From contig JAKSHY010000005.1 in the NCBI GenBank assembly GCA_024399135.1, positions 89,807 through 153,806 on the forward strand: a DNA stretch of 64,000 nucleotides, read 5' to 3'. The notes below the pieces were generated by a model. That model saw only the letters and a list, made by a program, of their open reading frames with translations, was not told the origin of the DNA and did no database searches. Below, piece after piece: positions 1 to 8,644 of this stretch. How positions within the stretch are numbered: the stretch's first letter is position 1; each line of letters opens with the position of its first letter. This stretch comes from Lachnospiraceae bacterium. Lineage in GTDB: Bacteria > Bacillota > Clostridia > Lachnospirales > Lachnospiraceae. Both the position numbers and the translations under genes were made by a program.

Positions 1-293
1 TTATCATTAAGCGGGAATTCAACAAGGTAGTCTATTCCAAGATTCTCAAATATTACACGTTTTTCTGACAGTGTCGTCACTTCTTTAATATCTTTTCCAC
101 CAAAAAACGAAGCTGCTGACATATCAAAAGTAAAAACTGCGGTCTTAACACCTCTTGATTCATTCTTCTTGGCATAGTCTAAAATATGATTGATAAGCTC
201 TATATGCCCGAGATGAATGCCGTCAAACTTACCTATAGCAACCGCTGTCTTGTCATCTATATGAAATTGTGTCGTGTTACTTATTATTTTCAT
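1..293 (-). CDS. ribF: Riboflavin kinase / FAD synthetase, N-terminal part (cut by window edge)
   Basis: Bifunctional enzyme making FMN and then FAD from riboflavin in the cytoplasm. Only the first 97 codons are present; the rest lies beyond position 1. The N-terminal FAD-synthetase (nucleotidyltransferase) domain is recognised by AIGKFDGIHLGH near residues 18-29 and by VFTFD near residue 53. The ATG at 293 overlaps the truB stop by one base (TAATG), so translation is probably coupled. Placement after truB is the common rbfA-truB-ribF order of Firmicutes. Confidence 0.93.
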   Translation of the reverse strand, partial: MKIISNTTQFHIDDKTAVAIGKFDGIHLGHIELINHILDYAKKNESRGVKTAVFTFDMSAASFFGGKDIKEVTTLSEKRVIFENLGIDYLVEFPLND

Positions 294-1276
294 TACATGA
301 ACATCTTATCAACCTCAAGGCATCTTCTTTTAGAATTATAAATATATACCGCCCTGAAATTGTTATCTATATCATACACCCTGTACATCTTTTGGCCGAT
401 GAATTCGATCTTATCGCCACCATTTATATTCTCTTCGTTCTTCGAGGTGTTTATCTGGCTAAGTTGAAGCTGATTACCATTACTTAAAGCCTTAATTCCA
501 TCCTCATTAATCCAAATAGCTTCATACTTATCAAGTATAGAGTCAACTTTCAAAAATACCTTTTTAGTAAATAATACCTCTTCATCGTATGGAGCCTTAA
601 AATCGTCTACACCGCGAAGATTATTTACCATTTTTTCTATATCAGCTAATTTAAAGGCATCTTCTTTTTTAAATCTTCCAACTCTGGTTCTTTCAAGATG
701 ACTCATTGAAGCACCGCAACCAAGCTTTTCGCCAATATCATTAATAAGCGTTCTTATATAGGTTCCCTTCGAACACTCAACCCTTAAGGAATATTCTATA
801 TCATTAAGCTTAGCAACAAAGATATTATGCACTGTCACTGGACGTGCTTTTCTCTCAACCTCTATTCCCTTCCTTGCAAGGTCATAAAGCTTCTGTCCAT
901 TAACCTTAAGCGCAGAATACATTGGAGGAACCTGCAAAATTTCTCCCCTAAAAGAAGAAACAACCGAAGAGACTTCATCTATAGATATTTTTCTTGCAGC
1001 CTCTTCATCCGCTGATAGTACATTTCCTGACATATCCTGAGTATCTGTAACTACACCAAGACGCATTATAGCAACATATTCCTTGGTTTCATCCGTAAGC
1101 ATATCAACAAGTCTGGTAGCATTCCCAACACATACAGGAAGCACTCCGACTGCATCAGGATCAAGAGTTCCTGTATGCCCTATTTTTTTAATATTTAATA
1201 TACGTCGAAGCTTCGCAACTACATCAAAAGAGGTAAAGCCAGCTTCCTTGTATACGTTAATCACACCATTAATCAT
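293..1276 (-). CDS. truB: tRNA pseudouridine(55) synthase TruB
   Basis: Converts U55 in the T-loop of tRNAs to pseudouridine. The 327-residue product starts MINGVINVYKEAGFTSFDVV and has the family's catalytic-Asp motif GTLDPDAVGVLPV near residue 38, followed by the conserved VPPMYSALKVNGQKLY segment near 117. The C-terminal extension has the size of the PUA-like region of longer family members. The ATG at 1276 directly follows the nrnA stop (TAGATG), so the two are probably translationally coupled. Function is secure from motif, length and neighbours. Confidence 0.96.
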   Translation of the reverse strand: MINGVINVYKEAGFTSFDVVAKLRRILNIKKIGHTGTLDPDAVGVLPVCVGNATRLVDMLTDETKEYVAIMRLGVVTDTQDMSGNVLSADEEAARKISIDEVSSVVSSFRGEILQVPPMYSALKVNGQKLYDLARKGIEVERKARPVTVHNIFVAKLNDIEYSLRVECSKGTYIRTLINDIGEKLGCGASMSHLERTRVGRFKKEDAFKLADIEKMVNNLRGVDDFKAPYDEEVLFTKKVFLKVDSILDKYEAIWINEDGIKALSNGNQLQLSQINTSKNEENINGGDKIEFIGQKMYRVYDIDNNFRAVYIYNSKRRCLEVDKMFM

Positions 1277-2230
1277 CTACTTACTCATCTGTATCATAAT
1301 TGAATCTGAAATATTATTAACACAGTCATGGAAGGTTCCTTTAATGGTGAATCCAGCAGCTCTTTGATGGCCACCACCATTATAGAATTTCGCAATCTTG
1401 GCTACATCAACCAGGCCACGAGACCTTAACGAAACCTTGTATTCCATGTTATCTATTTCATACATGAATATAGCTACTTCAACACCCTTTGTATATCTTA
1501 GCTGATTTACTATTCCTTCAAACTCATGAGGTGTAGCGCCATAAAAATCCATAATCTTTCTGTCTATTTTAGACACAATACACTTTCCATCAGCAAATGT
1601 TATACTTTCAACTAAAGCACGACCAAGCATTTCATTCTGAAGCTTGGTTTTTTCATAGAATGTTTCATCAATAATTTTAGGAAAATCAAATCCGTATTCT
1701 ATAAGCTTAGCAACTATGTTAAGCGTTTTAGGAGAAGTACACGAATACTGTAAAACACCAGTATCATGGATAATTCCTATATAGAGTGCCTTCGCTATTT
1801 CAATATCCATATATTTGTCTTCAAGAAGATCATACACCAATTCACATGTCGAACTTGCCTGGCCATCAATATATGAAGCATCACCGAAGCCTTCATTCGA
1901 GATATGATGGTCAATCACTATTCTTTTCTTCGCATTCTGAAAATAAGGAAGTGCGTCTCCATACCTGTCTTCAGTTGAGCAGTCAAGACCTATATACGTA
2001 TCGAAAACTTCTATTCCGGGATTAAAATCTGTCTTAATATCCTCAAGATTAGCTATGCAGTTAAACTCTTCACCTGGCTTTTCAATCATTGGAATAACAG
2101 TTGCCGATGGCATAGCCTTTTTAAGGTACAAATACATACCCATTACAGAACCCACACAGTCACCGTCAGGCTTAGTGTGTCCCGAAATTCCAATTGTCAT
2201 AGAGCCCTTTAATTCTTTTAAAAGATTCAT
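1277..2230 (-). CDS. nrnA: DHH-family oligoribonuclease / pAp phosphatase NrnA
   Basis: Degrades short RNA oligonucleotides and dephosphorylates 3'-phosphoadenosine 5'-phosphate; a cytoplasmic metal-dependent phosphoesterase. The 317-residue protein shows the DHH motif as DHHIS near residue 104, an early HTKPDGDCVGS motif (residues 18-28) and a C-terminal DHHA1 domain ending in GGGHQRAAG near residue 287. Those motifs and the length match NrnA rather than RecJ. It lies 6 bp downstream of rbfA. An AAGGAAG ribosome site sits in the end of rbfA. Confidence 0.94.
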   Translation of the reverse strand: MNLLKELKGSMTIGISGHTKPDGDCVGSVMGMYLYLKKAMPSATVIPMIEKPGEEFNCIANLEDIKTDFNPGIEVFDTYIGLDCSTEDRYGDALPYFQNAKKRIVIDHHISNEGFGDASYIDGQASSTCELVYDLLEDKYMDIEIAKALYIGIIHDTGVLQYSCTSPKTLNIVAKLIEYGFDFPKIIDETFYEKTKLQNEMLGRALVESITFADGKCIVSKIDRKIMDFYGATPHEFEGIVNQLRYTKGVEVAIFMYEIDNMEYKVSLRSRGLVDVAKIAKFYNGGGHQRAAGFTIKGTFHDCVNNISDSIMIQMSK

Positions 2231-2236
2231 ATATTA

Positions 2237-2641
2237 CTACACTTCTTCCTTATATTTGCCATCAAGTTCATCATCGCTTCTTTCTGGAATCTTGGCAATC
2301 TCATCATCAATTAATTTAGACATTCTGACACCATAAGCAATTGATTCATCTACTATAAATGTAATTTCAGGTGTATTTCTTAAATTAATTCTGTGTGCAA
2401 GTTCTCTTCTTATGAAGCCTTCTGCTGACTGAAGTCCACGTACTGTATCTTCAATAGAGTTCTGCTCCCCAAAGACACTAATCCATGCCTTACAGGTCTT
2501 AAGATCAGGTGCTACCTCAACAGCTACAACAGATGTCATTAAAGACACTCTTGGATCCTTAATCTCACCACGAATAATATTGGCAAGTTCCTTCTGAACC
2601 TCAGCATTAATTCTCGTATTTTTGTTACTGTTTTTTCTCAT
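2237..2641 (-). CDS. rbfA: 30S ribosome-binding factor RbfA
   Basis: Assembly factor that binds the 30S subunit during maturation of the 16S rRNA 5' end. The 134-residue product has the single KH-like fold pattern: RINAEVQKELANIIRGEIKD at the start, then DPRV, and a central VEVAPDLKTCKAWISVFG. It ends in a Glu/Asp-rich tail. It follows infB by about 96 bp, a gap that holds a strong hairpin (see 2688-2722), and precedes nrnA by 6 bp. Confidence 0.95.
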   Translation of the reverse strand: MRKNSNKNTRINAEVQKELANIIRGEIKDPRVSLMTSVVAVEVAPDLKTCKAWISVFGEQNSIEDTVRGLQSAEGFIRRELAHRINLRNTPEITFIVDESIAYGVRMSKLIDDEIAKIPERSDDELDGKYKEEV

Positions 2642-2687
2642 ATCATTTTACCTATTGTTTTTAACTAATAACTATATTTTAATGCTC

Positions 2688-2722
2688 AATCAGGACATAT
2701 GAAATAAACATATGTCCTGATT
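2688..2722. other. 14-bp perfect inverted repeat between infB and rbfA
   Basis: AATCAGGACATATG and its exact complement are separated by 7 bases. On the minus strand the hairpin begins 18 bases after the infB stop. No run of T follows on the minus strand (next bases GAGCATTAAAAT), so it is not a typical intrinsic terminator. It could be an RNA-processing or mRNA-stability element that sets rbfA-nrnA-truB-ribF expression apart from infB, or a weak terminator. Confidence 0.6.
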
Positions 2723-2739
2723 AATTAGTTTACATAATA

Positions 2740-5433
2740 TTATCTAGGTACTTCTACCATGATATATGCTTCTACCCAGTCAAGCTCCTGCATCTGGTCG
2801 AATTCTTCGAATACAAGACCACACTCGTATCCTTCCTTAACTTCCTTTACATCATCCTTGAATCTCTTCAATGATGCGAGCTTTCCTTCGTAAATCTGCT
2901 CACCATCTCTGGTTATTCTGATCATACAGTTACGCTCGAAGTAACCATCCATTACCTTCGAACCTGCGATATTACCAACCGCAGAAGCCTTGAATATCTG
3001 ACGAACCTCAGCATGACCAATTACCTTCTCCTCAAATACAGGATCAAGCATTCCCTTCATGGCTGCTTCAATATCCTCAATAGCCTGATAAATAACCTTG
3101 TACAATCTTACCTCAACACCTTCACGCTCTGAAAGTGCCTTGGCCTGAGCATCTGGACGTACATTAAATCCTATAATAATTGCTGATGAAGCTGATGCAA
3201 GAACAACGTCTGATTCATTAATAGCACCAACGCCACCGTGAATACACTTAACAACAACCTCTTCATTAGTAAGCTTGGTTAATGACTGCTTAACCGCTTC
3301 AACTGACCCCTGAACATCGGCCTTAACAATGATGTTAAGTTCCTTAAGATTATCAGCCTGAATTTGATTGAACAAATCATCAAGACTCATCTTAGCCTTA
3401 GTCTCTTCAACCTTCTTCTCCTTGTTCTGTGCAACATAGGTTTCAGCATACTGTTTAGCTTCCTTATCATTCTTATGAGCTATGAATACTTCACCTGCTG
3501 ATGGAACATCATTAAGGCCAAGAATCTCAACTGGAGTTGAAGGCTTAGCTTCCTTAACTCTCTTACCCTTGTCATCCTGCATAGCTCTTACTTTACCATG
3601 AGCCGCTCCTGCAGAAATGAAATCACCTACATGAAGTGTTCCCTTCTGAACTAAGAATCTTGCTACCGGGCCACGACCTTTATCAAGCTCAGCCTCGATA
3701 ACAAGACCTCTTGCAAGTCTGTTAGGATTAGCCTTTAGCTCCATAATTTCTGCAGTCAAAAGAATTGTCTCTAAAAGATTATCAATTCCTTCTCCTGACT
3801 TAGCTGATACAGGAACGAATTCTGTTGATCCGCCCCAGTCTACAGGAATCAATTCATATTCTGTCATTTCCTGCTTAACTCTGTCTATATTAGCACCTGG
3901 CTTATCAATCTTATTAACTGCAACAATTATTTCAATACCAGCAGCCTTAGCATGGTTGATAGCTTCAACAGTCTGAGGCATAACACCATCATCTGCTGCA
4001 ACTACTAAAATTGCAATATCAGTAGAGTTAGCACCTCTCATACGCATAGCAGTAAATGCTTCATGTCCAGGAGTATCTAAGAATGTAATACTCTGTCCCT
4101 TAACATTAACTGTATATGCACCAATATGCTGAGTAATACCACCGGCTTCCTTGTCTGTTACATTAGTCTTACGAATTGCATCAAGTAAAGAGGTCTTACC
4201 ATGATCAACATGACCCATTACACAGATTACAGGTGGGCGAGATACTAACTTATCTTCTTCTTCGTCTTCCTCTTTAAGGAGTTCTTCGATTACATCGACC
4301 TTAACCTCCTTCTCGCAAAGGATTTCATATTCCATGGCAATATTTTCAGCCTCTTCATAAGAAACCTCTGTATTAACAGTAACAATCTGTCCCTGCATGA
4401 AAAGCTTCTTAATAATTTGAGAAGGCTGCATCTTCATCGCATCAGCGAGCTCTTTAATAGTAAGAGTTTCAGGGATTGTAATAACCTTAATCTGTTCTTC
4501 CTGAGGTTCTTCTACCTTCTTTTCAGGCTTTATGAAGCGACCTGCTTTCTTCTGTCTTGACTCTGTCTCTTCTTCGTAGATATGGTCTTTTTTAGATCTC
4601 TTGTCCTGATCTTTGTTATTTCGTCTTTTGTCTTCCTTGCCTGCTGTTGGAGCGTTCTCGATAATTGCGGGTCTAGACTGACCTTGATTTTTCGAGAATC
4701 TATCATTCTGCCTTCCATTGCCATCTTTATTTCCCTGATTATTAGAAGGACGGTCCTGATTATCCCTTGAAGGAACATTATTATTTTTGTTCTTGAAATT
4801 ATTTTCCTTAGGGCCATTAGAATTTGCTTTAAATCCTGAAGGTTTGCTTCCTTCAGCCCCTTGGTTTTGAACGTTCGAAGGGCTTGTTTTAACTGTCTCA
4901 TCAGTTTTATTCCTTTCGTTTCTAGAACGCTGAGCTTCATCCAGCCTTCTTGCGTTTTCTCTAAAATCAGAGGTTGACTCAACACTTGAAGGAGCTGTAA
5001 TAGGCTTAATAATAGTGTGCTGAACCTGATTAGCACCAGGCTTTGAACTTGCCTGACCAGGACGTGGTCCCTGAGGTCTTTGATTATTATTAGGTTTGTT
5101 CTGGCTCATTCCAGAATTGTTTGAATTACTTACGAAAATAATACCACTCTTCTTTTTCTTCTGTGCATCGTTCTTGGCATTATTAGACTGATCCATTTTA
5201 GGAGCTTTAGGAGCTTCCTTCTTTTCAGCTGAAGGAGTCACTTCTTTTTTGTCCTCTTTCTTTTCTGGCTCTTTGTCCTTATCTTTACCACTAAACTGTG
5301 CTTTGATTTTATTGGCTGCATCATCATCAACTGATGAGTTATGAGCCTTCGCTTCGACTCCAATTTTAGCCAAAGCTTCTATAACTTCTTTATTGCTAAT
5401 AGATAATTCTTTTGCTAATTCACTTACTTTCAT
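2740..5433 (-). CDS. infB: Translation initiation factor IF-2
   Basis: GTPase that delivers initiator tRNA to the 30S subunit. The 897-residue protein starts with an IF2N domain (residues 1-50), then a long low-complexity stretch rich in Asn, Gln, Lys, Arg and Pro (about 60-310), a second IF2N-like region (about 320-370), and the GTPase domain with GHVDHGKT (about residue 405), DTPGHEAF and NKIDKP, followed by domains II to IV. The ATG at 5433 lies inside the end of ylxQ (14-bp overlap) behind GGAGGAAGTAA. The long disordered linker is usual in clostridia. Confidence 0.98.
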   Translation of the reverse strand: MKVSELAKELSISNKEVIEALAKIGVEAKAHNSSVDDDAANKIKAQFSGKDKDKEPEKKEDKKEVTPSAEKKEAPKAPKMDQSNNAKNDAQKKKKSGIIFVSNSNNSGMSQNKPNNNQRPQGPRPGQASSKPGANQVQHTIIKPITAPSSVESTSDFRENARRLDEAQRSRNERNKTDETVKTSPSNVQNQGAEGSKPSGFKANSNGPKENNFKNKNNNVPSRDNQDRPSNNQGNKDGNGRQNDRFSKNQGQSRPAIIENAPTAGKEDKRRNNKDQDKRSKKDHIYEEETESRQKKAGRFIKPEKKVEEPQEEQIKVITIPETLTIKELADAMKMQPSQIIKKLFMQGQIVTVNTEVSYEEAENIAMEYEILCEKEVKVDVIEELLKEEDEEEDKLVSRPPVICVMGHVDHGKTSLLDAIRKTNVTDKEAGGITQHIGAYTVNVKGQSITFLDTPGHEAFTAMRMRGANSTDIAILVVAADDGVMPQTVEAINHAKAAGIEIIVAVNKIDKPGANIDRVKQEMTEYELIPVDWGGSTEFVPVSAKSGEGIDNLLETILLTAEIMELKANPNRLARGLVIEAELDKGRGPVARFLVQKGTLHVGDFISAGAAHGKVRAMQDDKGKRVKEAKPSTPVEILGLNDVPSAGEVFIAHKNDKEAKQYAETYVAQNKEKKVEETKAKMSLDDLFNQIQADNLKELNIIVKADVQGSVEAVKQSLTKLTNEEVVVKCIHGGVGAINESDVVLASASSAIIIGFNVRPDAQAKALSEREGVEVRLYKVIYQAIEDIEAAMKGMLDPVFEEKVIGHAEVRQIFKASAVGNIAGSKVMDGYFERNCMIRITRDGEQIYEGKLASLKRFKDDVKEVKEGYECGLVFEEFDQMQELDWVEAYIMVEVPR

Positions 5434-5758
5434 TTACTTCCTCCATTATCCCCAGCATACCAAACTTTTTAATAATACTTTTTGAAAGGCCCTCATCTGT
5501 CACTGCAACACAGGCTCTCATCTCACGTCCTATAGAAGCACCCAGTGTATCTTTGTCCGAGTACAAATATATAGGAATGTTTCTAAAGAAGCTCATATCC
5601 TTGAACTTCTTCTTGGTATTGTCTGAGGCATCTAAAGCTACGATTACTACTGATGCCTTTTTAGCCTTAATGGCATTCTCAACACTAAATTCACCCGCAA
5701 CAACATTACGTCCTTTAGCGCTTATGCCAAGTAAAGAACAAATAGGATCATTATTCAT
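5420..5758 (-). CDS. ylxQ: L7Ae-family ribosomal/kink-turn RNA-binding protein YlxQ
   Basis: Small L7Ae/L30e-fold protein of 112 residues, expected to bind kink-turn RNA. Family features seen are [22 protein letters not shown], the central [16 protein letters not shown] and the later [13 protein letters not shown]. It overlaps the end of nusA by 8 bp and the start of infB by 14 bp, so the three are coupled. In most Firmicutes ylxR (DUF448) lies between nusA and this gene; here no YlxR-like CxxC frame fits. Confidence 0.88.
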   Translation of the reverse strand: MNNDPICSLLGISAKGRNVVAGEFSVENAIKAKKASVVIVALDASDNTKKKFKDMSFFRNIPIYLYSDKDTLGASIGREMRACVAVTDEGLSKSIIKKFGMLGIMEEVNESK

Positions 5759-6920
5759 TATCTTCTACTATTTCCTCTGCCTCTTCGCCTTCATAGTTTT
5801 CTTCATCATAGGCTTCTTCGTCATAGTAATTTTCTTCTTCATCTACGTAGTCTTCGTAACGGAATCCAGGTGCATCCTTAGCCTGAGTTTCAGACTTGAT
5901 ATCAATCTTATATCCTGTAAGACGTGCAGCAAGTCTTGCATTCTGACCTTCCTTACCAATTGCTAATGATAACTGGTAATCTGGAACAACAACCTTTGCT
6001 GATTTTTCATCTGGATCTGCGAAAACAGCAACAATCTTCGCTGGAGAAAGAGCGTTCTGAATAAGTACACCAGGGTTTTCATCCCAGTTAATGATATCGA
6101 TCTTCTCACCACGGAGTTCATCTACTACAGAATTAACTCTTGTACCATTAACACCAACACATGCACCTACAGGATCTACATTAGGATTAGCTGAGTAAAC
6201 TGCCATCTTAGTACGTGAGCCTGGTTCTCTTGCGATAGATACGATTTCAACTGTACCATCCTTAATTTCTGTTACTTCTGATTCGAATAACTTACGAACT
6301 AATTCAGGATGTGTACGAGATACTAAAATACGAGGTCCCTTTGGAGTAGACTTAACTTCAAGAATATATACCTTAACTCTTTCTGTTGGCTTGAACACCT
6401 CGCCCTTAACCATTTCTGACTCGTTAAGTAATCCATCTGCCTTACCAAGGTTGATACTGATATTCTTTCCAACATAACGCTGAACAACACCAGTTACTAC
6501 TTCCTTTTCCTTATCTGCATACTGCTCACAAACAACATCTCTTTCAGCCTCACGAATCTGCTGAAGCATAACGTTTTTAGCATTCATAGTAGCAATACGT
6601 CCGAATTCCTTAGACTTGATTTCAATATCGATAGTTGAGCCAACACTTGCTTTCTTATCAACCTTAACTGCTTCTTCAAGAGTAATCATTGTTGCAGGAT
6701 TAAACTCCTCAACATCTTCATTTTCAACTACATCTTTTCTTGCGAAACATCTGAACTCGCATGTTTCAGGATCAATTTCAACCTGTACATTAGCTTCATT
6801 ACCAAAGTAATTTCTACAAGCAGTAACAAGAGAAAGATTAATAGCATCAAACAATTTTTCTCTGCTTATATCTTTTTCCTTCTCTAATAAATCAAGTGCC
6901 TCAAATAATTCTGTGTTCAT
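5751..6920 (-). CDS. nusA: Transcription termination/antitermination factor NusA
   Basis: RNA-polymerase-binding factor that modulates pausing, termination and antitermination. The 389 residues contain the N-terminal polymerase-binding domain (1-130), an S1 domain (about 135-200) and two KH domains with the motifs DPVGACVGVNGTRVNSVVDE and LSLAIGKEGQNARLAARLTG. It ends in an acidic tail rich in Asp, Glu and Tyr. It lacks the Escherichia-type acidic repeats, as usual in Firmicutes. AGGAGGAG precedes the ATG and rimP is 21 bp upstream. Confidence 0.97.
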   Translation of the reverse strand: MNTELFEALDLLEKEKDISREKLFDAINLSLVTACRNYFGNEANVQVEIDPETCEFRCFARKDVVENEDVEEFNPATMITLEEAVKVDKKASVGSTIDIEIKSKEFGRIATMNAKNVMLQQIREAERDVVCEQYADKEKEVVTGVVQRYVGKNISINLGKADGLLNESEMVKGEVFKPTERVKVYILEVKSTPKGPRILVSRTHPELVRKLFESEVTEIKDGTVEIVSIAREPGSRTKMAVYSANPNVDPVGACVGVNGTRVNSVVDELRGEKIDIINWDENPGVLIQNALSPAKIVAVFADPDEKSAKVVVPDYQLSLAIGKEGQNARLAARLTGYKIDIKSETQAKDAPGFRYEDYVDEEENYYDEEAYDEENYEGEEAEEIVEDNE

Positions 6921-6941
6921 TTTCCAAAAACTCCTCCTATT

Positions 6942-7427
6942 CTAAAAATCTAAAGTTAATTTAATACTTGCTATATCTTTTCTATCAAAAACCATGTCCT
7001 GAAGCTCCGTTTCTGAAACCGGAACCTCAATGGTAATTGTTTCTTCGTTAAAATTGCTAAGAAAACCAACAAATTCTTTAGTTTTCGTTTCATCTATTGG
7101 CTTATAGGTCTTAATTTCAACCTCTTCCCCCATGCTGTATTCAAGGTGTCGGTCTTTTTTTAGTGCTCTTCCAAGTCCTGGAGAGCTAACCTCAAGAATA
7201 TAGGCATCGCTTATGAAATCATCCTTATCCAAAGCATCTGACATACATCTTGATACTTTCTCACAATCTTCAATATTAACACCCTCATCCTTGTCAATAT
7301 AGCATCTAAGATAATAATCAGAGCCTTCTTTTTGATAATCGACATCATACACTCTGACACCAAACTTTTCGGCTATCGGAGTCAGCATTGCTTCTGCCTT
7401 AGTCTCAATATCACTTCTTTTAGACAT
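6942..7427 (-). CDS. rimP: Ribosome maturation factor RimP
   Basis: Needed for 30S subunit maturation. The 161-residue product shows the conserved YYLRCYIDKDEGVNIEDCE segment near residue 50 and YILEVSSPGLGRALKKDRH near residue 97, followed by the C-terminal SH3-like domain. It is the first gene of the rimP-nusA-ylxQ-infB operon. The upstream 7440-7500 interval must hold the operon promoter, but I could not fix a convincing -35/-10 pair there. Confidence 0.95.
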   Translation of the reverse strand: MSKRSDIETKAEAMLTPIAEKFGVRVYDVDYQKEGSDYYLRCYIDKDEGVNIEDCEKVSRCMSDALDKDDFISDAYILEVSSPGLGRALKKDRHLEYSMGEEVEIKTYKPIDETKTKEFVGFLSNFNEETITIEVPVSETELQDMVFDRKDIASIKLTLDF

Positions 7428-7509
7428 ATATCTCCTCTTTTCTTATTCTTTTCTCAACGCATAACCCGGGCGCTTTTTAATGTCTCGAATTATCGTTTTT
7501 GCAAAAAGA

Positions 7510-7535
7510 AGTGGTGGCTCTTGAAAGCCACCACT
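7510..7535 (-). terminator. Intrinsic terminator after the small acidic gene
   Basis: A 10-bp perfect stem (AGTGGTGGCT / AGCCACCACT) with a 6-base loop is followed on the minus strand by TCTTTTTGC. It lies about 95 bp past the stop of the gene at 7632-7898 and ahead of rimP, so it separates the Maf side from the rimP operon. Confidence 0.8.
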
Positions 7536-7560
7536 AAAATAATCAAATATCTTGAATTAT

Positions 7561-7596
7561 AATAACATCTTTTCACATATAATACAAGATGTTATT
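7561..7596. terminator. Second hairpin, 11-bp stem, between rimP and the acidic gene
   Basis: AATAACATCTT pairs with AAGATGTTATT around a 14-base loop. The tail is T-rich on the plus strand (TTTTAATATTTTC) and weaker on the minus strand. It probably assists termination of the minus-strand transcript arriving from 7632, in tandem with the hairpin at 7510-7535. No plus-strand gene is seen here. Confidence 0.45.
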
Positions 7597-7631
7597 TTAA
7601 TATTTTCAGTACGATACAACTCGCCTACCAA

Positions 7632-7898
7632 CTAGCCTTCGATGATAATGTATCTTCCATCTCCAACCTCGAAAACCTCATCAGCCTCTAAAATACTATC
7701 AGCATCAAGTCCTTCTAAGTCAAGCCCTTCTTCTTCGAAGTATTCCATCACCTCTTCAACCGAATTAACTACAATTGCGAAATTCTCTTCAAGGAAATCT
7801 CTTGCTTCGTCTAAATCTTCGCAAACCCTTCCCTCTGGAAACAGTTGCTCCTGATTTTCGAGAAAACATTTTAATACTGCGTCATCAAATTCTGGCAT
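7632..7898 (-). CDS. Small acidic protein of unknown function
   Basis: An 88-residue, strongly acidic protein from ATG at 7898 behind AAGGGGG with 7-base spacing; a TTG two codons upstream is less likely. It has LDEARDFLEENFAIVVNS, then VEEVMEYFEEEG, and closes with EVFEVGDGRYIIIEG. No signal peptide, membrane segment or metal motif is visible. It looks like a conserved small cytoplasmic protein, but I cannot name a family or role. It lies 66 bp downstream of maf and is followed by two hairpins. Confidence 0.75.
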   Translation of the reverse strand: MPEFDDAVLKCFLENQEQLFPEGRVCEDLDEARDFLEENFAIVVNSVEEVMEYFEEEGLDLEGLDADSILEADEVFEVGDGRYIIIEG

Positions 7899-7963
7899 AC
7901 TCAATCCCCCTTTTTGCTATACATACCTTCATTAAAATTATACAACAAAATGATATTTAATAT

Positions 7964-8632
7964 TTATATTTTTACTCCCAGATTCGAAAGCTCATACCAC
8001 ATTCTTGAAACCGGAAGTCCAACTACATTATAAAAGTCCCCATCAATCTTTTTAACGAACTTAAGGAATTCCCCCTGAATTCCATACGCTCCAGCCTTGT
8101 CCATTGGTTCCCCTGATTCTATATACTGATCTATATCGTCATCATCTACAGGATAAAAATATACATCTGTTTTCTCAAAAAAAGAATATTCACCAACTCT
8201 TCCTTCCTTCGATATGAAAACAAAAGAAACTCCTGTAAATACGGAATGCATATTATCAGAAAGCATATTAAGCATTCTTTTAGCATCCGAAGTATCCTTT
8301 GGCTTACCTAACAAATCATATTGTGTATGACTAGCGCCATCTGATGATTCTTCGCTCCTATCAACCTTTGGTATCGCAACAATGGTATCTGAGCCTATAA
8401 CCAGTATATCCTGCGGTGTTGTTAAATCTGGATGCTCCTCAGAATATGTTTTAATCTGCGAAGCAACATCTAACGCCTTTTGCCTGCAGAGTTCTACACA
8501 TACCTCTTCTGGACTGGTTTTAGTCATAACCTCTTCTACTTTTGAAGGCCATATTTCAAATTCTAATCCAATTTTTTCAAGAAGCTCTTTCCTTCTTGGA
8601 GACTTGGAAGCTAATACTATCCTGTAACCCAT
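7964..8632 (-). CDS. maf: Maf-family nucleoside triphosphate pyrophosphatase
   Basis: Hydrolyses non-canonical or modified nucleoside triphosphates to monophosphates (house-cleaning). The 222-residue protein begins with the P-loop-like Maf signature ASKSPRRKELL (residues 7-17), has VIGSDTIVA with the catalytic Asp near residue 88, GKPKDTSDAKRML, and ends with the conserved YGIQGEFLKFVKKIDGDF segment. A 40-residue insertion with TTPQDI and SEESSDGASH makes it slightly longer than usual. Start ATG at 8632 has only a weak ribosome site, 12 bp after the ppk1 stop, suggesting coupling. Confidence 0.93.
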   Translation of the reverse strand: MGYRIVLASKSPRRKELLEKIGLEFEIWPSKVEEVMTKTSPEEVCVELCRQKALDVASQIKTYSEEHPDLTTPQDILVIGSDTIVAIPKVDRSEESSDGASHTQYDLLGKPKDTSDAKRMLNMLSDNMHSVFTGVSFVFISKEGRVGEYSFFEKTDVYFYPVDDDDIDQYIESGEPMDKAGAYGIQGEFLKFVKKIDGDFYNVVGLPVSRMWYELSNLGVKI

Positions 8633-8644
8633 TTTAATACACTC

